A DNA stretch of 64,000 nt from Ignavibacteria bacterium. Its GTDB lineage: Bacteria > Bacteroidota > Ignavibacteria > Kapaibacteriales > UBA4661. The DNA is taken from contig JACVZY010000029.1 in assembly GCA_014654705.1 (NCBI GenBank), positions 1-64,000 of the forward strand, given 5' to 3'. The position numbers and the translations under genes were made by a program. The notes beneath the pieces were generated by a model, which was given only the letters and a program-made list of their open reading frames with translations, did no database searches and was not told where the DNA came from. This document shows, piece after piece, positions 47,601-58,000 of this stretch (within the stretch, counting starts at the first letter, position 1; every line of letters begins with the position of its first letter).

Positions 47601-50600
47601 CTTCGGTATCACCCGCCAAAGAAGACGAAAAGACAAAAGGCTGCAAAGACACAGTACTTCCGAACGGGCTTAAAAGTGTAATTCCGCCCTGCGAACTTGC
47701 CGTTACCTGCGCCGACAACGTGATGGTAAGTTGGGTCGAAGAATTAATCACAAAACTTCCCACCGGTACACCGCCCACCAGAGCGTCCGTAACACGTGTA
47801 AAGTTCACCCCCGACACCTGAACCGTCGTACCCGGTCCTCCATTTGCGGGGCTAAAACTCATCACAACTGGCTGACCGCTTGCCAATGCCGCATTGATGA
47901 TTGCGCCTGTCGTGCTAACGCCGCCGATAGAAGTAAATTCTAAGACTCCGGCGGCAGGAAGCGGCACACCCGAAACAGGTACGGTAGGCACTCGCACAAA
48001 CAACTGACCATTGACTAGGCGGAAGGTAGCGTTTGTGCTGCCGATAGCAGCTCCGGTGATCAAATCAAGGTTCTCACCGATAACGAGTACCTCGTCGCCC
48101 GGAGCAGCATCGGTAGGCGTAACGCTTGTGATGATCGGTACGCCGACAACGGTGAACAAATCTGCCATCACTGTTCGATTGAATGCTCCCAATGCGTCCA
48201 CCGTTACGAGTGCTTGGCTCAGGCTGGCATTTGTACCGCGAAGTAAGCCTGTTCTTGGGATAAGAACTGTCATTGCTGCCGACGACGAAATAAGATAACT
48301 TGCCTTGGTGCTGCCGATACTCGTGCGCAGCGTCAGTTCTTGTATCAACTCCAGATTTGCACCCGTTACTCGCACCTGAGCGCCCACCGGAACAACTTTA
48401 TCGCGTGCCTCGCTCAGCACCACCAATCGCAACGGATCAACTCCATTGCCCGAACCACCATTCGGGAAAGGACTATACACAAACTGCGTTGCCGATGTAA
48501 CCGTACCGCCGCCAGTACGAAGGGTCAGAAACACTGAAGTTGGTACCACCGACGTTACGCTGCTCCCAGGTTTGTCATTCACCAAAGCCGTCAGAGAAGG
48601 TATTTGCGCCGGAACAACCACGCTCAGGCGACCGCTATTATTCACCGTTACTGCCTGCGCAAAAACGTCCCCGAACTTTACCGTTATTCCCTGCGTGAAG
48701 TTTTGCCCAAGTATCGTTATCACCGCTCCGGTGGATGACACAGCAGGACTGAAACTCGTCAGGACAGGTGCAGCAACAAAAGTCAGTGCGTTGGTAGAAA
48801 TAGCCGTTCCGCCCGGTGTGCTCAGGATAATCGTCGAAGTTGTCGCCGTAAGCGGTATTTGCGTTGTGAAACTGCCGTCGGCATTACTTGTAATGTTACC
48901 TTGTGGTATATTAACACCGCCGATACTAAGACCATTCAAGCCGCCAAGATTCGTTCCGCTTATTGTTATCACCGCCCCTACGCCCGCAGGATTAGGGAAA
49001 ATGCCACCAATAACGGGCATTGGCACAAACGTAAAACTCGAATCTGATGCCGCACCGCCCAGAGGGCTACCGACTTGTATCGGACCTGTCGCCACCGCTC
49101 CCAAAACGACGCTTATCGTTGTGTCACTTAGTCTCATGAAACTTTGCACCGGCACACCACCAACCGCCACCGCATTGACGGTTGTAAAATTGATGCCCCT
49201 AATGAGCATAGTCGTTCCTTCCCCGCCAATGCTTGGTGTGAAGCCCGTAATTCGAGGGCTACCCTGCAGCGTTCCGACGATGGAATAAAACCGCGTGGAG
49301 CTATTGCTTACGCCATCGCTTAAAAGCGATAAGCCTTGGGGAAGATTACTGAACGAACCGCCAACGCTTGTGTACAAGCCTGTTTGTGTCTGCGAACTTG
49401 CCAGTGAGTTCATCGCGGTAATACCGCCGCGCATAACACCCACACGAGCACCTGTGAACGAGCCACTCACCGGCGTAAGCCGCCAATACTCACTCGTACT
49501 CAGTGCGCCCGGCACACCCAACGCTGGAGTACCACCCGCACCCACAGCAAAGGCTTCAGCGCCCACCTGTGGTGCAAGGGTGCCTGTCGTCGCTTCGGTG
49601 AGCGTCAGTGGTAGATAACTGATACCGCGACCTATGGGGTAAAATATCGGCTGCGTCGTCGTCGGTGTGAGATTGGGGCGAAGTTGGCGCACTAAAGAAC
49701 CGGAGACGAAGGAAAGTGCATTTCCGCCCACCAGCGCTGTATCGGCGCTGCTTTGGAGCACAACGTTTGCACCATTGGGCACACTGATATTGCCGCCGAA
49801 TAAGCCTAATTGTTGCGTTATCTGCGTTGTACCAGCAAGCGTGAGAGGCAATCCGCCACGATTCATCGTCAAGCGTGCAAGCTGCGGTATGGAAACGGCT
49901 CCGGCTAATGTTCCGCTACCATCTATGATAAGCGTATCGGTTGAATCGGTGACAAAACCCGTGCTGGAACCTAAGAACGTCGTACTGCCTGAGAGACGTA
50001 AACGGTCAGCCGTACCAAAGGTAAGGGTGCCATTATTGAGCAGGAAGCTACTTTGCAGGTGTTTACTTGCATCCATGCGTACCGAACCGTTGTGTATTTC
50101 TACTTGAGCTGGCATAGTATTCGGGAATTCCGTGCTTGAAGTAAGACGGTTTACAGGAGCGTTGTACTCCAGCGTTGCCGTGGGAGCGAGGTATTGTACT
50201 CCGCTTGGTGCAATGACGCTGCCCGTACCTTGTAGCGTCAAACGCCCGCCACCATTAACACGCATCAATCCATTCACCGTGAGTGTCCGACCGTTGGCAA
50301 TGGTGATCGCACCACCACTTTCGATTTGGAGCAACGTACCACTGGCGAATATTGGCAGTGTCATGGCGGTAAAAGGAGCCGTGCGTCCGGCGGGAACGTA
50401 AAAACTACCCGTTGCAAACCCGCTTGGTTGAGAACCACCGCCATTGGGATTGGAATCCCAATTAGAAAGTATTTCGGCAGCACCGGTTTGATAGTAAAAT
50501 GTGGTTGGCGCAGCGCCGGTAATTGCCACAAAATTTTGAATCGCTCCATTGATGACAGGGGTTGTTACCGTATTCATTGCTCCCAAGGCTACTGTTGTTG

Positions 50601-53600
50601 TTGGAGTGAGAATCGGACTATACGTGACGTTTGGGGTCGGCAAATTGGCATACGCAATTAAACTTGCTGACACTACGGGTGAAGCCGTACCGAGCATTAA
50701 TTGCCCTGAGGTATATTGTGCGGCATTGGCAATGGTTTGTACGCGCCAATACTCATTTCCCAAAGGCAGTGTTATCGCCGTTCCGCCGGAGGGATAGTTA
50801 AAGGCTTCCACTTCCACCGTTGGTCCCGGTGCACCAGTCGTCACATTTTGCAATGTTACCGGCAAATATGACGCTCCGCGCCCGACGGGAATGATGCGCG
50901 TCGTCACACTTGATGCAGGAAAAGTCAGTTGAGCAGGACCGTTGATAAAACTATTTGAGGCTCCTCCCGATATACCGATACCACGGACATTGACTGTATT
51001 CCCCGTGGAAGTCGTCAAAATTCCCGTAACAAAGTTAAGATTGTTAGTGATGGCAAGATTATTCGTGAGGGTAACGCCACCGGCATTGGCAATACTGAGA
51101 TTGTAGACGGAATTTGAGGAGAACCAATTACCATCCACATTGGAACGCTGGAGTAGAATAGTTGCGCCGACAGCAGAAGCATCTATACGATTGGCACCGG
51201 CAGTTGTAATAGGACTCACGCCAGTAGGTCTGAGAGTAATACCGGCATTAACTGTTAAGGAACCTATGGAGATATTAAGCCCTCCGTTGAGTGTTCTATT
51301 ACCTGCAAGTTGGGGTGTCCCATTTTGAATATCAATATCGCCATTCATTGTGGCAGGTAATGTTTGGAAGTTTATCGCTCCTGCCCAAGCACTAGTGAAT
51401 TGTAAAGTACCACCCGGCAAATACGTAGCGGAACCCGTGCCTGTTATCTGTGGTGAGAAGCCAGCAGCCCCACTCAATTCCAACGTACCTGTTCCGGAAA
51501 CGGTTAACGACCCGGGAGCCGTAACAATGAGCGGATTTGCTGCTGAACTTGCTTGAATACGCCCTGCAGTAACAGTTGCTGCACCAGTCAGTGTTGTGGC
51601 TGCTGCACCGACAGCAAAATACTGACCACCATTGACGTTAAATGCTCCGTTAAAAGTATGATTAAAACCATTTGTAAATACATTATCATTTAGTAATCCA
51701 AACGTTCCGGCAACAGTTTTTCCCTGATTCAGAAAGAAACCAAAGCCTCCTGTACGATTAATCTCTACACTTCCGGGCATCATGTTCGGAAATTCCACTC
51801 CAGTCCCGCCTGGTCCTGCACCATTAATATAGCGCAAAAGAGCTGTTACACCAGCGTAGGTAACTGCTCCAGTTCCACTCATGGGAACACTGCCGTCAAT
51901 TTCAAGTATTCCACCATTATCCACTTGTATCGTTACTCCAGCCGAGACATTAAATGGAGCAGTATACGTTGCTGTTTTTCCCATTTCAATCACAAAAGTC
52001 AAGCCACTTGTGGTAAAATTAGGCGGGTTTGCTCCCGAACCACCGGGATTGATACCCCAGCTGGTAAGCAGCGTTGGGTCGCCTGCATTGTAGTAATAGG
52101 TGCTTGCTACGGAAGCATATGCGATAAATTTTGGCACTCCGGCTGTAAAGGTTGCAACAGCAGGGGCTGTCTGAATATTATTTGCGGCAACAGATGCCGT
52201 TGCTAGAGCGGTATAGCCCCCCCCAAGTGCCGGAGCTTCAGCCAGCGTGGAAAAAGCATTAAATGAGGAAGTGTAACGGTCAGCATTAAAGCTAACAACA
52301 CTCAAATTCACAGTCGAGGTAAAATTAATCGCCTGTGATGTAAACGGAGTTGCCAGTGACCCAGAAGCAGTTTTGCCACCTGCACTTGGACTTGCGACAG
52401 CAGAAATTGTTCCGACACCAGCAGCAGTTTCATTGATGATAATCGCCAAATTTTCCGTTGCGCTACTTCCAATCGGAAAGCTATAGTTACTGGCACCTGC
52501 TAATATTGCACGAGTAAGCGTACCGACAATCCAGCTTTGGTTGCTCACAAAAGTAATAGCTCCTGAACTGGAATTATTCACCGTAAAGCCTCCTGCACTT
52601 GCGTCTAAAATACCCTGCGTAAGGGTGAGTGTACCGGCGGCAGGCAAAGAACGCGCAGCAGGCAGTGTTACAATGCTGGTAGTAGCAGACTTATTGATAA
52701 TCAGGTTCGTTGGTCCTGACACCGGGAACTCCGTGGCAGAAGGATTATTATTGTTGGGACCGCTATACGTTAGGCTTGAACCGGGATTATAGGTAACTGT
52801 TCCGCCGCCCGTAATAGCAGCAATGTTGGGTACAGTGTTATTGAGTTCGACACCACCAGTAACCGCAAGACCAGTACCTCCGCCAAGAGTTAAATTGTTA
52901 CCGGACACTCTTAGTACGCCATTGAGAGGAACAACCACGCTATTCGCCCCGGGACCATTAACAGCATTAGCACAGCCGTTTGCAACCGTGCCAGCAAGAG
53001 TAAGAGTATTTGTTCCGGTGCTGAATTGACCACCACCGGGACCACCGAGAGTCAATGACCCGTGAACAGTTTTCAATGAGTTCAGTGTCAGCGAAGCATT
53101 TGCAGTAAATGTTACTGTTACATCACCGTTCATCGTTGCCGGAAATTCTTGTCCGGTTACGCTTGGCGGTACATTACTACTAACAATATATGCCAAACCA
53201 CCCCGCGGCGATGCAGGACCTGCGTATATTGGTACACCAGTCCATGTACTGCTTGGCGGCATAGCCATGAGAATCCCCGTAGCACCACCGGCAATGTTGA
53301 CATTCCCACCGCCGGAAATAGGTCCGGCAGTACCACCGGCAAGGATTCTCCCTGTACCACTGATAGCACAAGCAGCATTGAACTGCGTACTTGTTGCATT
53401 ACTACGAAGATTAAGGTTTCCGCCAAGAACTGTTACCGTACCATTAAATATCTGTGCTTGCGAAGGAATATCGACGGATGCCCCAGCGCCTTTATTCACA
53501 ATAACGTTACCGGGCATTGTTGCGGGAAGCTCTCTACCTGCTGTTACTCCGGCTCCAATGTATCGCAATGTCGAGCCAACATCATACTGCGTTGTCCCAG

Positions 53601-54828
53601 CACCGCTAAGGGACAAATTACCATCAATTTCAAGCGTTCCTCCCGAATATACACGAATAGCATTAGCCGGAGTAATCGTACCGCCGCCGCGTAAGCTAAG
53701 TGTTGGCGAGCCACACGATCCTACACCTAATTGCTGTCCGGCAGCGACCGTTAAAGCACCGTACAATGTCAGATTAGTCCCCAAGCCCATTCCACTGGCG
53801 TTCAGAACAAGTGTGTTTAATTCCTGTGGGGCTATAAAGTTGACACAACTACACGCCTGCGCCACCGCACCCATAAAACGCAAAGACGCGGTGTTATTGC
53901 CCTGCAAAGAACCGCCCCAGCAGTAACTTCCCGCGAACAAATCAAGAACTGTGTTGGCATTAAATGCAAGTACCCGCCCGGGATTCATCGTCATACCGCC
54001 ATAAAGCTGGTATGTTACGCCCGCACCAAGCGTTACCCCGCCAGCATTGTCGAGAGTAATAAGCGCATTCATCGGTGCGGCGACAGGAATTTCTGCGCCG
54101 ACCGTCTTCGGGGTGATTCCCGTATATTGGAGCTGCGAGCCTATGGCATACACTGGCGGCGTACCGGTGAAAGAACCGTTATCAACAATACGGATAAAGT
54201 TTGGTGCCATACCCGCAACGTTGATTGTACCGGTATTATTCAGTGTACCGCCGCCGTTGATAGTAAGAGAAAGTATCGATGAATTGCCGTGGTCAAGTGT
54301 AATCGTACCGGCATTTGTGAGCATCCCGGTTGCTCCTACGGTTAGGGTTCCACCCCAAATATAACTAATTGTCGAACCGCCATTTACTGTAAGAGTACCA
54401 TTCAGAGCAATATTACAGCCATTAAAAAACATTCCTGCATTACCCGATAGCAGAAGCGTTGCGCCAGCGTTTAGAGTCATCGTTGAGGGTGTTTGAAAAC
54501 CAATAGATGCCACTCCGTTTACAAAACTTCCTATTCCCGTAATGGTAAGAGCGCAGTTTGCCCCGTTTAAAAAGCTAACATCTCGTCCCGTAATCTGTAT
54601 GGAATTTAACGAAAGTGCTCCAATGCCGATGTTAAGCGAAACAGCAGGTCCGGCATTAAAGACTGCATCATCACCTGTCGTGGGAAAGGGGAAACCACCC
54701 CAATTTGTATTGTCGGTCCACATACCAACTACACCACCACCTGTCCACGTGCGCGTAGCAGAGAGAAGATTGTTTGGGAAAATGGTAAGCGCAAGCAGAC
54801 ACAGAACCAATGTACAAAACTTTTTCAT
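44629..54828 (-). CDS. Giant T9SS-secreted surface protein 3
   Basis: The 3399-aa exported protein starts at ATG 54828 (signal peptide KKFCTLVLCLLALTIF, cleavage near LLSA). Three adhesin-like beta modules follow: 25-906, 907-1439 (starting YYYNAGDPTLLTSW) and 1441-1851 (starting FYYQTGAAEILSNW). Each tends to end with a PIGRGxSYLPLTL segment and an EYWR segment. The shared core comes next: six IPT (1853-2399), plant-type LRRs (2410-2722) with the C-x21-C pair, Ig (2730-2816), FN3-like (2827-2931), choice-of-anchor-D-like (2932-3161), cohesin-like (3162-3279, with ECRAVAGE), the VSRAGGTRL motif (about 3300) and the T9SS sorting domain (3317-3398, from QPNP to SVNVVK). It has its own terminator and an upstream TTTGGGGCGAAA site. 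Confidence 0.92.
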   Translation of the reverse strand: MKKFCTLVLCLLALTIFPNNLLSATRTWTGGGVVGMWTDNTNWGGFPFPTTGDDAVFNAGPAVSLNIGIGALSLNSIQITGRDVSFLNGANCALTITGIGSFVNGVASIGFQTPSTMTLNAGATLLLSGNAGMFFNGCNIALNGTLTVNGGSTISYIWGGTLTVGATGMLTNAGTITLDHGNSSILSLTINGGGTLNNTGTINVAGMAPNFIRIVDNGSFTGTPPVYAIGSQLQYTGITPKTVGAEIPVAAPMNALITLDNAGGVTLGAGVTYQLYGGMTMNPGRVLAFNANTVLDLFAGSYCWGGSLQGNNTASLRFMGAVAQACSCVNFIAPQELNTLVLNASGMGLGTNLTLYGALTVAAGQQLGVGSCGSPTLSLRGGGTITPANAIRVYSGGTLEIDGNLSLSGAGTTQYDVGSTLRYIGAGVTAGRELPATMPGNVIVNKGAGASVDIPSQAQIFNGTVTVLGGNLNLRSNATSTQFNAACAISGTGRILAGGTAGPISGGGNVNIAGGATGILMAMPPSSTWTGVPIYAGPASPRGGLAYIVSSNVPPSVTGQEFPATMNGDVTVTFTANASLTLNSLKTVHGSLTLGGPGGGQFSTGTNTLTLAGTVANGCANAVNGPGANSVVVPLNGVLRVSGNNLTLGGGTGLAVTGGVELNNTVPNIAAITGGGTVTYNPGSSLTYSGPNNNNPSATEFPVSGPTNLIINKSATTSIVTLPAARSLPAAGTLTLTQGILDASAGGFTVNNSSSGAITFVSNQSWIVGTLTRAILAGASNYSFPIGSSATENLAIIINETAAGVGTISAVASPSAGGKTASGSLATPFTSQAINFTSTVNLSVVSFNADRYTSSFNAFSTLAEAPALGGGYTALATASVAANNIQTAPAVATFTAGVPKFIAYASVASTYYYNAGDPTLLTSWGINPGGSGANPPNFTTSGLTFVIEMGKTATYTAPFNVSAGVTIQVDNGGILEIDGSVPMSGTGAVTYAGVTALLRYINGAGPGGTGVEFPNMMPGSVEINRTGGFGFFLNQGKTVAGTFGLLNDNVFTNGFNHTFNGAFNVNGGQYFAVGAAATTLTGAATVTAGRIQASSAANPLIVTAPGSLTVSGTGTLELSGAAGFSPQITGTGSATYLPGGTLQFTSAWAGAINFQTLPATMNGDIDIQNGTPQLAGNRTLNGGLNISIGSLTVNAGITLRPTGVSPITTAGANRIDASAVGATILLQRSNVDGNWFSSNSVYNLSIANAGGVTLTNNLAITNNLNFVTGILTTSTGNTVNVRGIGISGGASNSFINGPAQLTFPASSVTTRIIPVGRGASYLPVTLQNVTTGAPGPTVEVEAFNYPSGGTAITLPLGNEYWRVQTIANAAQYTSGQLMLGTASPVVSASLIAYANLPTPNVTYSPILTPTTTVALGAMNTVTTPVINGAIQNFVAITGAAPTTFYYQTGAAEILSNWDSNPNGGGSQPSGFATGSFYVPAGRTAPFTAMTLPIFASGTLLQIESGGAITIANGRTLTVNGLMRVNGGGRLTLQGTGSVIAPSGVQYLAPTATLEYNAPVNRLTSSTEFPNTMPAQVEIHNGSVRMDASKHLQSSFLLNNGTLTFGTADRLRLSGSTTFLGSSTGFVTDSTDTLIIDGSGTLAGAVSIPQLARLTMNRGGLPLTLAGTTQITQQLGLFGGNISVPNGANVVLQSSADTALVGGNALSFVSGSLVRQLRPNLTPTTTQPIFYPIGRGISYLPLTLTEATTGTLAPQVGAEAFAVGAGGTPALGVPGALSTSEYWRLTPVSGSFTGARVGVMRGGITAMNSLASSQTQTGLYTSVGGSFSNLPQGLSLLSDGVSNSSTRFYSIVGTLQGSPRITGFTPSIGGEGTTMLIRGINFTTVNAVAVGGVPVQSFMRLSDTTISVVLGAVATGPIQVGSPLGGAASDSSFTFVPMPVIGGIFPNPAGVGAVITISGTNLGGLNGLSIGGVNIPQGNITSNADGSFTTQIPLTATTSTIILSTPGGTAISTNALTFVAAPVLTSFSPAVSSTGAVITILGQNFTQGITVKFGDVFAQAVTVNNSGRLSVVVPAQIPSLTALVNDKPGSSVTSVVPTSVFLTLRTGGGTVTSATQFVYSPFPNGGSGNGVDPLRLVVLSEARDKVVPVGAQVRVTGANLELIQELTLRTSIGSTKASYLISSSAAMTVLIPRTGLLRGTNASLSQALVTVDALGAFNRTVMADLFTVVGVPIITSVTPTDAAPGDEVLVIGENLDLITGAAIGSTNATFRLVNGQLFVRVPTVPVSGVPLPAAGVLEFTSIGGVSTTGAIINAALASGQPVVMSFSPANGGPGTTVQVSGVNFTRVTDALVGGVPVGSFVINSSTQLTITLSAQVTASSQGGITLLSPFGSTVSLQPFVFSSSLAGDTEALERALQLANLTIKDVGIEQTDNRITSIRTNGRALNIAAEPFVSALAPLTELRNLDVSNSGLTGVIPRSLARFTKLESLNMSGNSLTGSIPSEVFCSYKNLQILDVSRNKLDGLIPVCIATLDKVQTLNLSHNQFTGGLPKELGGMVSLKELMVNNNKLTGGLPPEFGAPSGVVGTKLISRAQSAQTLLVLDVSTNELTGTIPSEWGGMSALEQINVSNNRLSGALPASIIGWESLKTLRLSNNRFTGIVPALTTKSLTTLALENNSFTGRLPEELGASGLSTLTAENNSLTGLPKLPRINTLRLGRNKIEFGSLEPNTSAKIFDYVPQDSIGNGGDTVVRVSSRLVIPSTIRGSKTMYQWLRNGRVLEGATSPTLTLESARAFHSGVYVCRATNKDLPQLTLFTRSYRLVVTGADQTLDAPELLFPSQQAENIAVRPRLKWSSVEGAEQYEITIGRDATLRDVLMRRTVNALAQSSEQSYRPEVTDAALERGAQYYWRVRALAVGSEGIPSETRSFRIVPLGIDVGFSTIDAGRTLIGTQRQGDGVIVNVGTSAITLDSATAITNTAVFSLANQTRNVVMAPNAEVPINVVFTPVAAGEALASVQVWYKDAQQTSRQVRFDNALKGRGGALRVDEVNFEAARPRRTVLQSLRMINLSKDTVRLSAVRLLPTNSSEQSRRDVTAFSLENLAALGVITLNSNDTLFVTVRCTAPEEADLRAQVQVEWLAGGVKDSATALVKATVRAVNPNNPSVSVGVKARQDNLPPGSLVQLDVYILDGSSPRDSIFKAAQPDIRARVSFDPQVLALVSGARQLRTSSGAQTVVEVQTTWTNRSGVIATIECRAVAGERVKTPLLLSGLQWGKPLLERLPGDRAVIVEEQDSSLIDTVTTNVSRAGGTRLIGAAQSKILAVQPNPAREDVEIRYTIQEPGNIILTLVTAAGEEVQRLWAGRQEAGEYQLKTSLRGMASGSYRVVLTTGNGQVSQSVNVVK

Positions 54829-54917
54829 TTGACCACCACGAGAGAATGAGGTTTGGAGAGAATATGCTGAGAATGACAGCAAACAATGTACAAGAAATCA
54901 CGCGAAAAATCAAATAC

Positions 54918-54957
54918 TTTGGGGCGAAACAACACCAGAAAGGGGCGAATTGCAAAA
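54918..54957 (-). promoter_or_regulatory. TTTGGGGCGAAA site pair upstream of giant 3
   Basis: TTTGGGGCGAAA (54918-54929) is followed by AAGGGGCGAATT starting 54940. The GGGGCGAA cores are 21 bp apart and TTGCAAAA adjoins. The layout matches 44514-44552 upstream of giant 2. It lies 90 bases before the start. Confidence 0.55.
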
Positions 54958-54970
54958 CCACTACCATAAA

Positions 54971-55010
54971 AAAACCACTCGCACGAAGATTATCTCCGTA
55001 GAGTGGTTTT
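54971..55010 (-). terminator. Intrinsic terminator of giant gene 4
   Basis: AAAACCACTC (54971-54980) pairs with GAGTGGTTTT (55001-55010). On the minus strand it continues as a run of seven T. It lies 79 bases past the stop at 55089. Confidence 0.88.
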
Positions 55011-55025
55011 ACTTACTTTTCGAGC

Positions 55026-55053
55026 ATTTTTCACAACATTTTGTGAGTAAAAA
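55026..55053. other. Small hairpin after giant gene 4
   Basis: TCACAA (55031-55036) and TTGTGA (55041-55046) flank CATT, with A/T arms outside. It sits between the stop and the main terminator of giant 4. ACATTTTGTGA is shared with 30816-30826. Confidence 0.4.
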
Positions 55054-55088
55054 TGAATCACATTTTGCAACATCAACGCCGGACTTCA

Positions 55089-58000
55089 TCACCGCTGCAC
55101 TTGTACTCGTTCGGTCAGAAGTATTGCCGGAGTACGCAGCAGGACAAAATACGTTCCCGTCGGAAGGTCGTTGACCGGCACAGAAGCGACGTATTTTCCT
55201 TTCGCGTGGTCGCCGTCTGCCAGCACTTTCATCACTCTGCCGAAAACGTCCACCAGCACGACCTGCGCAGGTGTTAGCTCAGGCACAGAATATGTGATAT
55301 TTCCAACATCCAAAACCGGATTGGGGTGCATTGCGCTCAGAGTGGCGCTCGTTCCGGCACGCCCAATCAGGCGTGTGCCGCCCGCGCGAGAAACCTTCGC
55401 AGTAAAACTACCGGCTCGCAAGCCTTCCACAAATATCACGCGCTCGCCCATAAATGGCGTAGGCAGAACAGTTGTGGGCAGCGTATCCACCGCAAAACGG
55501 AAATACTCCAGTTCGATGGCTGTTTGCGTCGTTTCGCCCGCAACTGCTATGCAGGAAAAGTGCAGTAAGACGCTATCGCGCAGCAGCGCTGAGATATTAC
55601 GAGTGGTAATGGTGGCTGAGGTAATAGAAACGCGCTGCACATTATTTGACGGGTCGGGATTAGAAATCGCTTTCAGTGTTGCCGGATTCGTTCCCAATGC
55701 CAGCGCTTGCCTATTAAAGCGAATAATGGTGCTGTATGAAAGAGGGAGGTTTTGCAAAATAGTGCTGATACCTGCACCATTACCATCGGCATCATCCACT
55801 TTTTCAATAAAAAGCTCCATCGTAACTGATGCTCCAGGTGCAAGCGATTCCTGCCCGCGTGCGGGACGAATTCCGACCGTTACAGGAATATCACGACCCG
55901 GACGTGCGTTTCGTGCAAATGCCTTGACTTTGGTGGTAAGGGTGTCGTAAAATACAGTCTCGCCTTGAGAGCTTGTTTGGATAAAGCGTGCGAAATAGCG
56001 AATGGTTGCTGAAATATTACCCTCATTGATAGGAGTACACGTTACAACGACAGACGACGATGCGCCGGAGTTGATGTAAAGCGGACCGCGCGGGCTATTC
56101 ACTGCAAAACCATTGGTGCTGCCGAGAATCATTGCACTGTCAATAATTACGCGCGTCGAAACGCCCCCGCGATTACTGATGAGTACGAGTGTTTGTGCGG
56201 TCTTGCCGATGCGTATGGTATCAAGATTTGCCGAATCCGCTTTGATAGGCGTTCCGCGCCCCATCAGTACATTCTCAAGCCTGATGCTGCTTGTATCGCC
56301 CGTTGGCAGAACGTACTTCACCGTTACCGCTGCCGATTTTATGCCCGGGCTGCGTGGCGCAAAGGTAATGCCGCGAATGGAAAATGTTTGCTCCGCTCGA
56401 AGGCGCAAGCCGCGCACGTCCAGCGGGATTCTAAAGCTAAATTCGTTATCATTACCGTCCACATCCAAAATCGTGAGATCTTGGCTCGTAAGATTCGTCA
56501 AAAAGGCAAAGTCGGAAAGGGACTCACCCAGTACAACGTTACCAAAGTTGACAGAACTCACCGCTACTGCGCTTCCGGGCGGCGCCGTTACAAAACTATT
56601 CAGCCCCGACCATGCGCTGGCAATATTCACACCATTCAGCGCCCTGACACGCCAGAAATATTGTGTAAGCGGCTGCAAGCCCTCCATGCGCGTATTGATG
56701 GTCGTGAGCGTCGTATCGGCAGAGCGCACGGAGGCTGTCGTGGCGATAAGCGAAAAATCGCGGAGTTGCGACACCTGCACTTCGTAGAGAATCGCATTGT
56801 CCACGCGCGTCCACTGCATTGTGGGATTGAAGGCAATAAAATTTGCACCATTTTGTGGGAACACAAGGTCGGGTGCTTGACTTGGCGGGCGTGGTGCTAC
56901 GCCTCTCACACGAATGGGACGAGAGTAGAGCGTGAGCTTATCCACAAGCCGATTTGTGATGGCACACACGTAGGAGCCGGTATCTTGCGGCATAAATTGT
57001 TCTATCCGATAGCCGATTGTTGCCGATGTAGCCTGCACCTGTACGCCGTCCTTGAACCACTCATATAAATTATCACGCCCCGACACCGCAATCGCCAGCA
57101 GCATCGGATTACCGATGACAATGCCTGTATCCCGCACTGCACCAAGACTATCCTGCGGAATATAGGTAAAATCAGTAACAGCAGCATTTGTTTGCAAATC
57201 GCCGAATTGGAGGTTGTTGCCTTGCACTGCCAATGCCGAGAGAATAGCGCTCATACGGGGCAGCGAGGTAAATTTATTATACGACAGTCCAAGCGTCTGC
57301 AAATTACGCAATGCGCCAAGCTGTGCTGGAACTGTGCCGCTAAAGCTATTGCTATCCACATACAGCGTCTGAAGTGAGTCAAGATTACCCAACGTGCTGG
57401 GGAGCGCCCCGCTAAAGGCATTGCTCCGCAGAGACAAAAAGCGTAAACGCCTCAGATTACCGAGGTCGGCAGAAACAGAGCCTGTAAATGTGTTCCGCCC
57501 AATGTCCAGCGTCTGCAAATTCGGCAACGCAGGCAGAATACGCATAATGCTTTCACCCGCTAATTGGTTATTGTCAATCAACAATTCTTCGAGCGACGTC
57601 AAAGACCGAAGCGTCTCCGGCACTTCGCCCGTCAGTTTATTCCCGCCCAGCCACAGCCTGCGAAGCGCATTTGCGGCGGTGAGCGCTGAAGCATTTTTTG
57701 AAGATGTACTCGCCGCCACTGTTACCGTAGCCACCGTAGCATTACCCAACGTTTCGGGAATTGCACCTGTTAGCTGATTACGGTGCAGATAGAGCGATTG
57801 CAGTGTTGTCAAATTGCCAAGTTCCGGTGGGATAGCCCCCGTGAGCGCATTTTGCCCCAAGTCCAGACTTTGCAGAAGCGGAAGTCCGCCCAAACAAGGC
57901 GGTATTGTGCCTGAAAGTGCATTTTGATTCAGATTAATTTCTCGTGCTGTCGCCAGCGAACAAAGCGATTGCGGAAGCACCCCGCTCAGGCGATTGCGGT

